Origin: Eurosta solidaginis
Lineage: Eukaryota; Arthropoda; Insecta; Diptera; Tephritidae
Length of the DNA: 64,000 nucleotides
Reading direction: 5' to 3'
NCBI RefSeq assembly: GCF_040869045.1
Contig: NC_090321.1
Coordinates: forward strand, 139,119,689 to 139,183,688
Shown here: positions 63,460 through 64,000 of the stretch, piece after piece
Position numbering within the stretch: the first letter of the stretch is position 1
How the letters are laid out: each line of letters opens with the position of its first letter
Translations under genes and position numbers: made by a program
Notes under the pieces: model-generated
What the model was told of the DNA's origin: nothing
Database searches by the model: none
Seen by the model: the letters and a program-made list of their open reading frames with translations, nothing else

Positions 63460-64000
63460 GGAGAGGTCTAGTGATTTCTTCTTTTCCGACCTCCCTCCTT
63501 ATTGCGTCTTGGATTTCTGTTTCAGTTGTTAGACAGTCCATGCCAAGTACTTCCAACTTCATCCGCTTGGAGAGCTGTTGTGCTTCACCGACCTCTCCTA
63601 CTGCACTACCTATAGCTGCTCTGAAGGCCGTCTGGTCACTGCAGCGCGCCGTTTCAATCAGTACGTTACCAGATTTGGTTTTTCGTACTGACCGTACCAC
63701 CGTACCTGTGTCATTAGGGCGGAGCTGGCCGCGTATGGCCCCTAGTACCTGAACATAGCTTTTGCCTTCCACAGGTTTTACCACAAAAGTTGCTGCTTGT
63801 CTCCTCTTTCTCGCCCGTTTTTGAGCTTTAGGAGCTTGGACGGGGGTTGCCTGCTTGGCTGGCTGGGCCCGCTGTTTCAGCCTCCGGCGCGCTACATTGG
63901 ACCAAGACTCACCTTGTGAAAGCGTATTTATTCTTTCATCTCGTTTCTTTTTGGCTTCCAAGTCCTCCGAGTGGGAATCTGAGCTCGTTCGTGCCCTCTT
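63074..64000 (-). CDS. R1-like LINE ORF1 (Gag-like), N-terminus outside the window
   Basis: The frame is open to the window edge; the 63961 start is only a TTG, so it is partial. There is a basic N-terminal part (KAQKRARKRRQ), then a region typical of R1-type ORF1 (GKSYVQVLGAIRGQL to VEVDENIGNALLKKGKIPIG). Next come zinc knuckles CFRCLGYGHRKAEC and CWKCGQSGHKASAC (both CX2CX4HX4C) and a third partial cluster CYLC. It ends 65 bp beyond the likely ORF2 start (63138), in a different frame, as in other R1-type LINEs. Predicted role: binding the LINE RNA. Confidence 0.85.
   Translation of the reverse strand, partial: KRARTSSDSHSEDLEAKKKRDERINTLSQGESWSNVARRRLKQRAQPAKQATPVQAPKAQKRARKRRQAATFVVKPVEGKSYVQVLGAIRGQLRPNDTGTVVRSVRKTKSGNVLIETARCSDQTAFRAAIGSAVGEVGEAQQLSKRMKLEVLGMDCLTTETEIQDAIRREVGKEEITRPLRVSVFAANQREQKMAVVEVDENIGNALLKKGKIPIGWIQCRIRQRAEVQRCFRCLGYGHRKAECKGPDRSNACWKCGQSGHKASACTAAPKCYLCNTQISIMSLDLEHAAFSERHSLLQRPKSQFNSD

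Larger units (their letters stand above)
59939..64000 (-). mobile_element. R1-like LINE, open ORF2, 5' end outside the window
   Basis: On the minus strand: ORF1 with CCHC knuckles (running off the window), ORF2 with endonuclease and RT, a 170-200-bp 3' UTR (60162 to about 59960), and a poly(A) tail (T run at 59939-59957) joined to the GTTAAA tract. The Gag-like ORF1 with CCHC knuckles and the AFADD active site suggest the R1 group. Members of that group (Waldo, TRAS, SART) often target simple repeats, which makes the junction interesting. Confidence 0.85.

Overview
This window looks like repeat-dense intergenic DNA from a higher dipteran (schizophoran) fly, most likely a tephritid fruit fly. 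The basis is the Ty3/gypsy, LOA-like, jockey-like and R1-like retroelements, a Transib DNA transposon, and an abundant 130-bp tandem repeat in elements with an accession-like TTCGG...CCGAA terminal hairpin that I recall, unverified, as common in tephritids. I find no convincing single-copy host gene. Almost every long open frame belongs to a mobile element, and most of the landscape is insertions within insertions. Boundaries were read by eye and may be off by a few bases.

Left part (1-9,300): a decayed Ty3/gypsy element on the + strand (gag, protease, RT, RNase H, integrase) runs in from the left edge. It carries two later insertions. One is a complete minus-strand gypsy-like element (1320-5289) with identical 136-bp LTRs and a 5-bp target duplication, but with its RT core missing. 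The other is a 415-bp SINE-like element (7193-7607) with a perfect 13-bp duplication.

Middle (9,306-34,148): one element with a 130-bp internal tandem repeat and Helentron/DINE-1-like ends (9306 to about 33800) has been inflated from about 3 kb to 24.5 kb by three independent insertions. The first is a gag-only LTR element (9719-12305) with a minisatellite in its LTR. The second is a tandem array of five units of a pol-less LTR element sharing six LTRs (13333-29646), itself hit by a solo LTR, a fold-back/SINE-like insertion and a further LTR-like insertion. The third is a solo LTR (29844-32519) that contains a Transib transposon (30198-32472) with RSS-like termini. A related terminal fragment follows to 34148.

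Centre right (34,150-47,157): a dead jockey-like LINE, a 5'-truncated LOA-like LINE on + with intact RT and RNase H (to 40008), a gap with a tRNA-like relic, then a nearly full-length but broken LOA-like LINE on - (41763 to about 46600). The last two face each other tail to tail, and both end in CCTAA-type repeats. A two-copy 118-bp repeat leads to the next element.

Right part (47,157-64,000): a second Helentron-like element (47157-56010) carries at least 17 copies of the 130-bp repeat. It is split by a 5.1-kb LINE (50243-55330) whose ORF2 has a single in-frame stop and whose 3' UTR holds six small hairpins with compensatory stem changes. About 3.4 kb of AT-rich DNA without a recognisable gene follows. 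Then comes a 500-bp (GTTAAA)n tract directly abutting the poly(A) tail of an R1-like LINE on the minus strand (59939-64000+), whose ORF2 is fully open and whose ORF1 runs off the window.
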